Assembly: GCF_042646425.1 (NCBI RefSeq)
Contig: NZ_JBHRTR010000029.1
Span: forward strand, 75,324-139,323
DNA: 64,000 nucleotides
Reading direction: 5' to 3'
Source of the DNA: Marinibaculum pumilum
GTDB taxonomy: Bacteria > Pseudomonadota > Alphaproteobacteria > Ferrovibrionales > Ferrovibrionaceae
Shown here: positions 48,381 to 56,449 of the stretch, in pieces
Position numbering within the stretch: position 1 is the first letter of the stretch
Layout: every line of letters begins with the position of its first letter
Made by a program: the position numbers and the translations under genes
The notes under the pieces: generated by a model
The model's database searches: none
Seen by the model: only the letters and a program-made list of their open reading frames with translations
Told to the model about the DNA's origin: nothing

Positions 48381-48846
48381 GATCCCGCCTCCCGATCCAC
48401 AGTTCGAGCAACGGCCGGCGCAGCCATTCCGGATTATTGTGAACCAGCATTGCTATTTGTCCAGTTTATTATGACTTGCTTTCCCACGCCCCGGATCTGC
48501 AGATCATATTGCCCGGCAGTATTTGCCACTGCCAGTGATGCATTGGCCGACCGGCGTCGGCAGGCCGGACAGCACTCAGCCGGGACGTCCATCATCGTGG
48601 GGTCAGGTTCGCTTTCGGCAACCCGGCATCTGCTGCGGCCATCCGTCCGATCCATGCGCAAATGAATGCCGTCTCCCCGGTTTCGGGTCTGCTGCGCCTG
48701 GCTGCGTTCAAGAAGCCAGGCGCCTGCCGCCAGGCATAAGCCGCGCGACTAAAGCAATTGACTTATACGCCTGCGCCGTGGCGGAATGTCGCCATGCAGG
48801 CCGTCACCGGACGGCCCAGCCCCAACAAGCCCGACGGGAGGAACGC
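48381..48846. other. Intergenic region upstream of the flavin monooxygenase
   Basis: These 466 bases start with an AT-richer part (48430-48520) and return to high GC. Open frames on both strands (75 and 71 residues) have no ribosome site or recognisable protein. The only clear element is the TetR-type operator at 48750-48765, so the 3' third is the promoter region of the gene at 48847. Confidence 0.5.
48750..48765. promoter_or_regulatory. Second copy of the TetR-type operator
   Basis: TAAAGCAATTGACTTA differs at two adjacent positions from the perfect palindrome at 25928-25943 and shares the right half TTGACTTA. The similarity continues into the flank (ACGCC, GCG, GTGGC on the right side of both), which goes beyond chance. 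It lies 81 bases before the monooxygenase ATG. The TetR protein encoded at 25971 is the natural candidate to bind it. Confidence 0.65.
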
Positions 48847-50106
48847 ATGCGCTTCGGCGTCTTCTACGAACTGCAGCTGCCCAAGCCATGGAACGAGGGC
48901 GACGAGCATCGCCTGTTCCAGGAGGCGCTGGACCAGATCGCCCTCGCCGACCGGGTCGGCATCGACCATGCCTGGGCGGTGGAGCATCACTTCCTGGACG
49001 AATATTCGCATTGCTCCGCGCCGGAGGTGTTCCTCGCTGCGGCCGCGGCGCGGACGCAGAAGATCCGCCTGGGCCACGGCATCCGGCAGGTGATCCCGAA
49101 CTACAACCATCCCGCCCGCACCGCGGAGGGGATCGCCGCGCTGGACCTGGTGTCCAACGGCCGGGTCGATTTTGGCATCGGCGAGGGCGCGACCCGGCTG
49201 GAGCTGCACGGCTTCGGCATCCCGGCGAAGCAGAAGCGCGCGATGTCGCTGGAGGCCGCCGAGCAGATCGCCAACATGATGGTGATGGACCCCTATCCCG
49301 GCTATCAGGGCGAGAGCTTCTCGATGCCCTGCCGCAACGTGCTGCCGAAGCCGCTGCAGAAGCCGCACCCGCCGATGTGGATGGCCTGCACCAACCGCGA
49401 CACGATCCGGGTGGCGGCCAGCCTGGGCCTGGGCGCGCTCGCCTTCTCCTTCGTCGACCCGGACGAGGCGAAGACCTGGTCGAAGATCTATTACGACACC
49501 ATCAAGTCGGAGGACTGCGTGCCGCTGGGCCACCGGGTGAACCCGAACATCGCCATGGTCTCCGCCTTCAGCCTGCATCACGACCGGACGGAGGCGATCC
49601 GCCGCGGCCAGGAGAATTTCGAGTTCTTCGGCTTCGCGCTGCGCGCGCTGGTGACCCGCGACAATGTCCCCGGCCGCACCGACCTATGGGGCGATTTCCA
49701 GCGCGAGCGCGGCGACCGCACCGGCCAGGTCCTGCATTCCGCCGAGCTGGGCAACCGGGAAGCCGGACAGTCGCCGGGGGTCGGCACGCCGGCCGACATG
49801 ATCGGCCATATCCGCGAGTTCCAGGAGGCCGGCGTCGACCAGGTGATCCTGATGCAGCAGGCCGGCCGCAACCCGCACACGGAGATCTGCGAGAGCATCG
49901 AGCTGTTCGGCGAAGAGGTCCTGCCGACATTCACCGCGGGCCGCGACCGCCGCGAGGCGGAGAAGGCGGAGGAACTGGCCCCCTATGTCGCGGCGGCGAT
50001 GAAGCGGAAGAAGGTGATGACGCCGCTGGCCGACGACGAGATCCCGGTGGTCAGGGCCTCGGTGCAGAAGGTGGAGTTCAACCGCGGCAAGACCGACGCG
50101 GCCTGA
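48847..50106 (+). CDS. Luciferase-like flavin-dependent monooxygenase
   Basis: A 419-residue bacterial-luciferase-fold (LLM class) enzyme, using reduced FMN supplied by a separate reductase. Family blocks: MRFGVFYELQLP at the start, DHAWAVEHHFLDEYSH (38-53), IRLGHGIRQVIPNYNHPAR and GRVDFGIGEGATRLEL. The HHFLDEYS block is typical of the alkane/limonene-monooxygenase-like branch, including Baeyer-Villiger-type and desulphurising members. The C-terminal extension (about 380-419) is lysine-rich. GGGAGG precedes the ATG. The TetR-type operator upstream implies repression relieved by a small molecule. No reductase gene is adjacent. Confidence 0.88.
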   Translation: MRFGVFYELQLPKPWNEGDEHRLFQEALDQIALADRVGIDHAWAVEHHFLDEYSHCSAPEVFLAAAAARTQKIRLGHGIRQVIPNYNHPARTAEGIAALDLVSNGRVDFGIGEGATRLELHGFGIPAKQKRAMSLEAAEQIANMMVMDPYPGYQGESFSMPCRNVLPKPLQKPHPPMWMACTNRDTIRVAASLGLGALAFSFVDPDEAKTWSKIYYDTIKSEDCVPLGHRVNPNIAMVSAFSLHHDRTEAIRRGQENFEFFGFALRALVTRDNVPGRTDLWGDFQRERGDRTGQVLHSAELGNREAGQSPGVGTPADMIGHIREFQEAGVDQVILMQQAGRNPHTEICESIELFGEEVLPTFTAGRDRREAEKAEELAPYVAAAMKRKKVMTPLADDEIPVVRASVQKVEFNRGKTDAA

Positions 50107-50126
50107 CCCGATCGCCCACACTGTCA

Positions 50127-50149
50127 GGGCCGGGCCGGTAGCCCGGCCC
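50127..50149. terminator. Hairpin between monooxygenase and GST-like genes
   Basis: GGGCCGGGC (50127-50135) and GCCCGGCCC (50141-50149) form a perfect 9-bp stem with a 5-base loop, 20 bases after the monooxygenase stop. Without a T-run it may only weaken transcription into the GST-like gene that starts 23 bases later. Confidence 0.4.
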
Positions 50150-50172
50150 GCGGCACTGGTGCAGGATGCGGC

Positions 50173-51093
50173 ATGCCGCTGATCCTGCACCACTACGATG
50201 CCTCTCCGTTCTCCGAGAAGGTCCGGCTCGTCCTGGGCCTGAAGGGGCTCGCCTGGCATTCCGTCGTGGTGCCGGAGGTAATGCCGAAGCCGGACTATGT
50301 GCCGCTGACCGGCGGCTATCGCCGGGTCCCGGCGCTGCAGATCGGTGCCCATATCCATTGCGACACCGCCCGCATCCTGGCGGAGCTGGAGGCGCGCCAT
50401 CCGGCGCCCGCCCTCTATCCCAGCGGCCGGCCCGCGAACGAGATCATCGCCCGCTGGGCGGAGAGCCAGCTGTTCTGGGCCGCGGCCCATTATGTCACCG
50501 GCCTGAACGCCGACCTGCTGCCGCAGCGCTTCCATGTCGACCGGGCGTCGATGCGCGGCCGCGAGGCACCGCCGCCGGATGCGGTGCGCAAGGCCGGCAT
50601 GCGGGCCCTGGCGCAGCTGCGCCCCGCCATCCACTGGATCCAGGGCCTGCTGCATGACGGCAGGCGCCACCTGCTGGGGCCGGTGCCGGAGCTGGCGGAT
50701 TTCGCGGTCTATCACGGCTTCTGGATGCTGGGGCAGTTCCCGCGCAACGCCCTGGACGACCTGGTGCCCGGCGGCCCGATCCGCAGCTGGATGGACCGCA
50801 TGGCGGCGATCGGCCATGGCAGCCGCAGCGAGATGACCGCTGCCGAGGCACAGGCCATGGCCGCGCATTGCATGCCGGAGGTGCTGGACCCGGGCCTGCC
50901 GATGGACGGCCTGGCCGCGGGCGACATGGCCAGCATCCGTCCCGAGGATCGCGGCAGCCCGGCGGTGACGGGCCGGATCCTGCGCCTGACCGCGGACGAG
51001 GTGGCGCTGGCCCGCACCGACCCTGTCATGGACGACCTGGTCGTCCACTTCCCGCGCCTGGGCTATCTGCTGCGGGCCGCCGCGACCGGCTGA
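50173..51093 (+). CDS. Glutathione S-transferase family protein
   Basis: A 306-residue cytoplasmic protein. The N-terminal 75 residues form a thioredoxin-like GST domain (LILHHYDASPFSEKVRLVLGLKG, with S12/S14 near the glutathione site and RRVPALQIG as the cis-proline turn); an all-helical C-terminal domain follows, with an extension of about 90 residues beyond usual GSTs. GSTs conjugate or isomerise electrophiles; next to a flavin monooxygenase a detoxification or ring-cleavage role is plausible. It is 66 bases after that gene on the same strand and convergent with the cytochrome gene. Confidence 0.85.
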   Translation: MPLILHHYDASPFSEKVRLVLGLKGLAWHSVVVPEVMPKPDYVPLTGGYRRVPALQIGAHIHCDTARILAELEARHPAPALYPSGRPANEIIARWAESQLFWAAAHYVTGLNADLLPQRFHVDRASMRGREAPPPDAVRKAGMRALAQLRPAIHWIQGLLHDGRRHLLGPVPELADFAVYHGFWMLGQFPRNALDDLVPGGPIRSWMDRMAAIGHGSRSEMTAAEAQAMAAHCMPEVLDPGLPMDGLAAGDMASIRPEDRGSPAVTGRILRLTADEVALARTDPVMDDLVVHFPRLGYLLRAAATG

Positions 51094-51114
51094 ACGGCTG
51101 TCCGGCGCGGGATC

Positions 51115-51993
51115 CTATTCCCGTGCCGGCAGGGTCCGGATCCAGGCCACCAGCGCATCCAGGTCGGCATTGGTCATGCGGGCATAATAGCCATAGCCCA
51201 TCGGCGGCATCATGCGGCTGCCATCGGGCCGCATGCCTGTCGTGATGGCGGCCTTCAATTCGGCATCGCTGTAGTCGGCCACCGGCCCGGCCGGGGTGAT
51301 GTTGGACGAGACGCTCGTGCCCCAGGGGCCATGGAACTCGCGCCCGCCGGCGCCCAGCCGCCCCTGGAAGTCGGGATGCCCCCCGGCTGCCATCGGCGTA
51401 TGGCATTCCACGCAATGGCCCAGCGGCCCGGCCAGATAGGCGCCATAGGCCAGGACATCGTCCCGGGGCACCTCCGCCACCGTCTCAACCGGCGGGCCGT
51501 AGGCTGGCGGCAGAGGGATTGCGTAGCTCGACTTCGGTACCGCATTGGCCAGCGCCGGAACGGTGCGCAGATAGGCGATAATCGCGGCAAGGTCCGTATC
51601 GGAAATGCCGCGATAGAGCGGACTCGGCATCGGCGGACCGATCAGGCTGCCGTCGGGACGCAGCCCGTCGCGGATCGCGGTGGCGATCTCGGCGTCGCTC
51701 CAGGCACCGATGCCGGTGTCCCGGTCCTGCGTGATGTTCGGGACATGGACTTTGCCCAGCACGGGCTCGTCCATCGCCATGCCGCCGGCGAGGAACCGCG
51801 TCATGTCCGGGCCGCCCGGGCCCTGGGGCGTGTGGCAATTGCCGCAGCCCATGATGCCGTTGACCAGATAATCGCCCCGGGCCACCGGATCTTCGGCCGC
51901 AGCCGCACAGGTGACGCTCAGAATCATCGCTGCCGCGGCGGCGGCCGCGAGCCGGAAGGGTGTGTCCAATCGCTTCTCCGCAATGCGTTCCAT
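51115..51993 (-). CDS. Dihaem cytochrome c, exported
   Basis: A 292-residue periplasmic protein with a signal peptide (hydrophobic LAAAAAAAMILSVTCAAAAE, cleavage near residue 33). Two CXXCH haem sites are present: C50-C53-H54 (CGNCH) and C194-C197-H198 (CVECH), one in each half. The halves are homologous (PPMPSPLYRGISDTDLAAIIAYL versus PPMGYGYYARMTNADLDALVAWI), so it is an internal duplication, with methionines in PPM available as axial ligands. The fold matches c-type subunits of membrane dehydrogenases. It follows the M20 gene by 65 bases; no dehydrogenase partner is adjacent. Start chosen at the ATG that gives a compact signal peptide. Confidence 0.87.
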   Translation of the reverse strand: MERIAEKRLDTPFRLAAAAAAAMILSVTCAAAAEDPVARGDYLVNGIMGCGNCHTPQGPGGPDMTRFLAGGMAMDEPVLGKVHVPNITQDRDTGIGAWSDAEIATAIRDGLRPDGSLIGPPMPSPLYRGISDTDLAAIIAYLRTVPALANAVPKSSYAIPLPPAYGPPVETVAEVPRDDVLAYGAYLAGPLGHCVECHTPMAAGGHPDFQGRLGAGGREFHGPWGTSVSSNITPAGPVADYSDAELKAAITTGMRPDGSRMMPPMGYGYYARMTNADLDALVAWIRTLPARE

Positions 51994-52058
51994 ACGCACT
52001 GCAGAAGGTGCCACCAAGCGAAGCGGCGGCCAACCGGATTCCTGACCTGTCGCTGACG

Positions 52059-53366
52059 TCAGGCGGCCTTTTCCAGCCCGCACCATTCGGCGACGAACAG
52101 CGCGATGGAGCCGGTCACCCGCTTCAGCGAGGACAGGCTGACCCGCTCGTTGAAGGCGTGGATGTTCTCCGAATAGGGGCCGTAGACCAGGCAGGGGCAG
52201 TCGTCGTAGAGCACGAACACCCGGGCATCCAGGTAGCCTGGCGTGACGAAGCTCTCCAGGCTGGCGCCATAGGCGGAGGCATGGGCCCGGCCCAGCACCG
52301 CCTCCGCCGCACTGCCTTCCTCCAGCACGTAACCTTCCGCGAAGAAGCCGTTATATTCGACCTTCGGCGGGTTGTTGGCGAGGAAGGCATGGCCGCGCGC
52401 GGCCTGTGCCACGCAGGCATCGATCTCCCGCGCCGCGTCGCGCGGGTCGACGCCGGGATAGATCGCGATGCGGCAATCGACGCTGCACCAGGACGGCACC
52501 GACGAGGCCCAGTCGCCGCCGGCGATCTTGCCCGGGTTGAAGTTGATTGGGTGGTCCAGCCCCTCGAAATGCCGGAAGTCGGCCTTGCGGCCGTTCCATT
52601 CGGCCTCCAGCTCGCGCAGGGCGGCGATCACGACATAGGCCGCCTCGATCGCATTGGCGCCCACCCCGGCCTCGCGCACATGGACCGGTTCGCCGCGGAC
52701 ATGGATGCGGAACCAGATCACGCCGGTATTGGCGCGCACCAGCTTGTCGTCCTCCGGCTCCGGGATCAGCGCCGCATCCGCGCGATAGCCCCGCATCAGG
52801 CAGGCCAGCGCGCCGTTGCCGGTGCATTCCTCCTCCGTCACCGACTGCAGGTAGACGGTGGCGGCCGGCGCGTAGCCGAGGTCCCGCAGGCAATCCAGCG
52901 CGAAGATATTGGCGGCCAGGCCGGCCTTCATGTCCGCGGCGCCGCGGCCGTAGAGCCAGTCATCCTCCACATGCGGCTCGAACGGCGGGCGGTCCCACAT
53001 GTCGAACGGACCCGTGGGCACGACATCGACATGGCCGTTGAGGATCAGGGACCGCCCCGCCTCGTCCTTCGGCCGGTGGGTGCCGACCACGTTGATGGCA
53101 TTGTCGTAGGACACCGTCACCGGCGAGAAGCCGGGATGATGGCGGATCGCATCCTCCTCGATCGCCCAGCGGTCCATGGCATAGCCGCGGCCCGCCATCG
53201 CCTGGAACAGGAAGTCCTGCGCCGTATGTTCCTGCCCCCGCAGCGAGGGATGGCGCACCAGGTCGCAGGTGAAACGGAGCTGCCGCTCGAAGCCGGCCTC
53301 CACCGCCTGCAGGATCTCCGCTGCCAGTCCCGGGTCGAGCCTGCTGCCGGTCTCATCCTTCGTCAT
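52059..53366 (-). CDS. M20-family peptidase/deacylase (ArgE/DapE-like)
   Basis: A 435-residue zinc-dependent hydrolase that cleaves an amide bond, as in acetylornithine deacetylase or succinyl-diaminopimelate desuccinylase. Ligands: H and D in LILNGHVDVVPTG, bridging D in GRGAADMKAG, and E/E in SVTEEECTGNG. A lid domain with the dimer-interface histidine (HPINFNPGKIAGG) follows. It is not the housekeeping ArgE/DapE by context: it sits between an NTF2-like gene and a cytochrome gene, more like an N-acyl amino acid catabolic deacylase. ATG at 53366 is preferred (GGAGG upstream); an ATG at 53390 is possible. Confidence 0.87.
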   Translation of the reverse strand: MTKDETGSRLDPGLAAEILQAVEAGFERQLRFTCDLVRHPSLRGQEHTAQDFLFQAMAGRGYAMDRWAIEEDAIRHHPGFSPVTVSYDNAINVVGTHRPKDEAGRSLILNGHVDVVPTGPFDMWDRPPFEPHVEDDWLYGRGAADMKAGLAANIFALDCLRDLGYAPAATVYLQSVTEEECTGNGALACLMRGYRADAALIPEPEDDKLVRANTGVIWFRIHVRGEPVHVREAGVGANAIEAAYVVIAALRELEAEWNGRKADFRHFEGLDHPINFNPGKIAGGDWASSVPSWCSVDCRIAIYPGVDPRDAAREIDACVAQAARGHAFLANNPPKVEYNGFFAEGYVLEEGSAAEAVLGRAHASAYGASLESFVTPGYLDARVFVLYDDCPCLVYGPYSENIHAFNERVSLSSLKRVTGSIALFVAEWCGLEKAA

Positions 53367-53412
53367 CTGCTCCGCCTTCCTCCCGTTCATGCCTGCTGCC
53401 ACCTGCCGCCGG

Positions 53413-53814
53413 TCAGGCGCCGCCGCCGGGCGGCAGGTCGGAGTTGAACATGTCCCAGTGCAGCAGCCAGCGGCCGTCCTGCTTCTTCCACAGCACCATG
53501 TACTTGCCTCGGTCCAGCTCGGTGCCGTCGATATCGGCCATGCTGTAGCCGCCATGCTCCACCGCACCGGCGCCGCCATCGGACTGCACCTCGACCCGCC
53601 AGGTATCCAGCCGGGCGATGCCTTCCGCCTTCAGCGCGGCCATCGCGTCGACGACCGCCTGGCGCCCGGTCATGGCCGGTGAACCGGGCACCATGAAGAC
53701 GCAATCCTCGGTGTAGAGCGGGCCGATCGCCATCATGTCGCCGCCGTTGAAATATTCAGGAATCAGGCGCGCCACCTGATCGATTTCCGCCTTTATGACC
53801 TCAGACGGCTGCAT
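53413..53814 (-). CDS. NTF2/SnoaL-like protein
   Basis: A 133-residue protein of the NTF2-like (DUF4440/SnoaL-type) superfamily: a helix-rich start (EVIKAEIDQVARLIPEYFNGGD), the YTEDCVFMVPGSPAMTGRQAVVDAM block that lines the pocket, and long strands ending WKKQDGRWLLHWDMFNSDLP. Members are ketosteroid-isomerase-like enzymes or small-molecule binders; the active residues here do not allow a choice. AGAGG precedes the ATG. It leads the minus-strand group with the M20 and cytochrome genes. Confidence 0.82.
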   Translation of the reverse strand: MQPSEVIKAEIDQVARLIPEYFNGGDMMAIGPLYTEDCVFMVPGSPAMTGRQAVVDAMAALKAEGIARLDTWRVEVQSDGGAGAVEHGGYSMADIDGTELDRGKYMVLWKKQDGRWLLHWDMFNSDLPPGGGA

Positions 53815-54148
53815 GCCGACACCTCTCCGATCCGTTGCCCGCCGATTCCCCGCGGCAAAGAATGCGGCGACCCGTACCGCCCTGACAACCGCCGTGTCGC
53901 GGCAACCGCTTATTGCCCGCGGCGGCTTCGCAATCGCATACTGACAGCATCGCCAGCATCTCGCAGACGCCGGCTCCCGAGCGACGGGCTGCCCGTGACG
54001 GACTCTCCGGTCCGCAGGATCCGCGCCGGCCGGGCAGGCCTGCCCGGCCGTTCGGTGAGGCGGGCGCCGGATTGTCCCATCCGATCGCGCATCCGCATTG
54101 GCGACGGCAGGCGCCGCGGATCGTGCTGCCGAACGGAACGCCCAGGCG
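53815..54148. other. Divergent intergenic region with a 24-bp perfect palindrome
   Basis: This 334-base gap separates the NTF2-like gene and the histidine kinase gene. It contains a perfect palindrome at 54027-54050 (12-bp arms, CGGCCGGGCAGG and its complement), far longer than typical restriction or regulator half-sites. As RNA it would fold into a stem with no loop-free end, so as DNA it looks more like a regulator site or a mobile REP unit. The kinase frame is open upstream to 54098, where it could use a TTG. No further gene was seen. Confidence 0.5.
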
Positions 54149-55579
54149 ATGCGCATATCGATCGATGCCGGACTGTCGCGCTGGAGCAGCGAGTTCCTCG
54201 ACCGGGAGGTGGAGGCCGCCTTCCGGGAATGGAATCACCCGGCAGCCCTCAGCCTCGCCCGCACCGTCGGCTATGTCATCGTGGTGGCCGCCCTGCCCTA
54301 CCTCTATGCCACTTTCCTGCGCTTCGGGGACGCGCCTACCTTCCACCTGCTGCTTGTTGCCCGGCTGGCCATCGTGGCGCTGGGCTGCCTGCTCCTGTTC
54401 CTGGTCCACCGCCGGGTCGGCGCCGGCCGCCTGGACCTGGTCATCGCCGTCGTGATCGTGGCGGTGCAGGTCCAGTCCATTCTGCTGGCGGCGCTCTCGG
54501 TCCCCGCGATCAACCTGCTGGACGTGCAGGTCATCCTGGTCCTGGTCTGCATCTATGCCTTCATGCCGACCCGCTTCGTCTTCAAGCTGGTCGCCTGCCT
54601 GGCAATGACCCTGGCCTTCCTGGCCCTGGTGATCGCCGCGTTCGACATCGACCCGCCGGAGCGGTTCGGACTGATCGCCTGGCTGATCGGCGCCAACATC
54701 ATCGGCATCTATACCTGCCGCTACTGGGACCGGCTGCGCCGCAGCGAATATACCACCCAGGAAAGACTGCGGCTGGCCAACGAGGCGCTGGCCGCCAGCA
54801 ACAGGGACCTGGCCAGGGCCAGGGCGGATGCGGAGCGGGAAAGCCAGACGAAGTCGCAGTTCCTGGCCAATGTCAGCCACGAACTGCGCACGCCGCTGAA
54901 CGCCATCATCGGCTTTTCCGAGATCATGAAGGCTGGAATCTACGGCCCGCTGGGAGATCGCCGCTATGACGGCTATCTGGACGATATCCACGGCAGCGGC
55001 ACCTACCTGCTGAACCTGATCAACGACCTGCTCGACCTGGCCAAAGTGGAAGCCGGCAAGCTGGAGCTGCACGAATCCGAAGTCGACATCGCCGCCACGA
55101 TCGGCGATGCGACCCGCATGCTGGCGGAGGATGCGCGACGCCGCGGCGTGGCGATCGCCACCCGGATCGCCGGCGACCTGCCGCCGCTGATGGCCGATGC
55201 GCGGGCCTGCCGGCAGATCCTGCTGAATCTGCTGTCGAATGCGGTGAAGTTCTCGCCGTCGGGGAGGGAGGTCACCGTCGCCGCCCGCGTGGAGCCGACA
55301 GGCGACCTGCTGCTCGCCGTCAGCGATGCCGGGCCGGGTATCGCGCCCGAAGACCTGGCCAAGGTGGTCGAGCCGTTCGGCCAGGCCGCGATGACCACGG
55401 TCGATGCGAAACGCGGCACCGGCCTGGGCCTGCCGCTGGCGATCTCGCTGGCGAAGGCGCATGGCGGCAGCCTGGAGCTGCGCTCGACGCCGGGCGGCGG
55501 CACGACGGTGGACGTACGGTTCCCGGCCGGGCGCCTCCTGCCGCCGGGCACGGCGGCAACGGCGACCGATCGGTCGTGA
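54149..55579 (+). CDS. Membrane-bound sensor histidine kinase
   Basis: A 476-residue kinase. Residues about 30-195 hold six hydrophobic segments with hardly any periplasmic loop, so the stimulus is probably sensed in the membrane or cytoplasm. A coiled coil (about 200-235) leads to the HisKA domain with H244 in ANVSHELRTPLNAIIGF, then the HATPase domain: N box LLNLLSNAVKF, D/G1 VSDAGPGI and G2 GTGLGLPL. No response regulator gene lies next to it, so its partner is elsewhere. ATG 54149 is chosen over a TTG at 54098. Confidence 0.9.
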   Translation: MRISIDAGLSRWSSEFLDREVEAAFREWNHPAALSLARTVGYVIVVAALPYLYATFLRFGDAPTFHLLLVARLAIVALGCLLLFLVHRRVGAGRLDLVIAVVIVAVQVQSILLAALSVPAINLLDVQVILVLVCIYAFMPTRFVFKLVACLAMTLAFLALVIAAFDIDPPERFGLIAWLIGANIIGIYTCRYWDRLRRSEYTTQERLRLANEALAASNRDLARARADAERESQTKSQFLANVSHELRTPLNAIIGFSEIMKAGIYGPLGDRRYDGYLDDIHGSGTYLLNLINDLLDLAKVEAGKLELHESEVDIAATIGDATRMLAEDARRRGVAIATRIAGDLPPLMADARACRQILLNLLSNAVKFSPSGREVTVAARVEPTGDLLLAVSDAGPGIAPEDLAKVVEPFGQAAMTTVDAKRGTGLGLPLAISLAKAHGGSLELRSTPGGGTTVDVRFPAGRLLPPGTAATATDRS

Positions 55580-55585
55580 GACGGT

Positions 55586-56350
55586 TCAGGCGGACAGCCC
55601 GCCGTCGACGGCCAGTTCGGCACCGGTGACATAGGAGGCGGCATCCGACGACAGGAACAGCACCGCCTGCGCCACCTCCGCCGGCGTCCCGGCCCGGCCG
55701 ACCGGCGCCAGGTGCGCGGCCAGGTCATGCGGGTCGCGGTGCGGCGCATTGCCCTGCGGGATCTTGGTCCAGATCGGCGTGTCGATGATCCCCGGATGCA
55801 CGGAATTCACCCGCACGCCGTTGCGCTGGCCGGCACATTCCAGCGCCAGCGACTTCGCGAAATAGCGCACGCCGGCCTTTGTGGCGGAATAGCCGGCCAG
55901 CGCCGGCGCACCCTGCAGGCCCGCGACGGAGGAGATCACCGTCAGCGCGCCGCCGCCGCCTTCCGCCATCAGCGGCACGGCATGCCTGGCGGTCAGGAAG
56001 ACGCCGTCCAGGTTGACCGCGTTCTGCCGCTGCCAGTCGGCCAGCGCCATCGAGGTGACATAGCCGCCGATGCCGATACCGGCATTCGCGACCGCCACGT
56101 CCAGCCGCCCCCACTGCGCCCGGATCTCCGCCATCAGCGGCGGCCAGCTTTCCTCGTCGGCGACGTCCTGGCGGTGAAAGCGCACCCGCCCGTCGGCCCC
56201 ACCGAGTTCCGCTGCCAGCGCTGCCCCGGCTGCCGCATCCAGGTCGGTCACCATCACCGCCGCCCCGGCCGCCGCCAGGGCGCGCACGCAGGCGGCGCCG
56301 ATGCCGGAAGCGCCTCCCGTCACCAGCGCGGTCTTTTCGTCCAGCCGCAT
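55586..56350 (-). CDS. Short-chain dehydrogenase/reductase
   Basis: A 254-residue NAD(P)-dependent oxidoreductase of the classical SDR family. The cofactor motif is TGGASGIGAA (11-20), with D41 in VMVTDLD suggesting NAD rather than NADP. NAG follows near 90, and the catalytic Ser-Tyr-Lys is seen in SSVAGLQGAPALAGYSATKAG. The C-terminal GAELAVDGG is standard. GGGGAGG stands before the ATG at 56350; an upstream ATG at 56371 is less likely. It converges with the kinase gene and diverges from the carotenoid-oxygenase gene, and may act on an alcohol or aldehyde from that reaction. Confidence 0.9.
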   Translation of the reverse strand: MRLDEKTALVTGGASGIGAACVRALAAAGAAVMVTDLDAAAGAALAAELGGADGRVRFHRQDVADEESWPPLMAEIRAQWGRLDVAVANAGIGIGGYVTSMALADWQRQNAVNLDGVFLTARHAVPLMAEGGGGALTVISSVAGLQGAPALAGYSATKAGVRYFAKSLALECAGQRNGVRVNSVHPGIIDTPIWTKIPQGNAPHRDPHDLAAHLAPVGRAGTPAEVAQAVLFLSSDAASYVTGAELAVDGGLSA

Positions 56351-56449
56351 CGTTCCCACCTCCCCAATCACAGCCCGCCGTTATACCCTGGCAGCGAAGC
56401 CGATCCAGCAGGGACAGCAACCGCCGCCGGGCGCCAAGGAGCTTTGCCG

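Noticed and set aside
48434..48665. Small frames of 75 (minus) and 71 (plus) residues between the secreted-protein island and the monooxygenase
   Set aside because: No ribosome site, signal peptide or family match, and they overlap each other.
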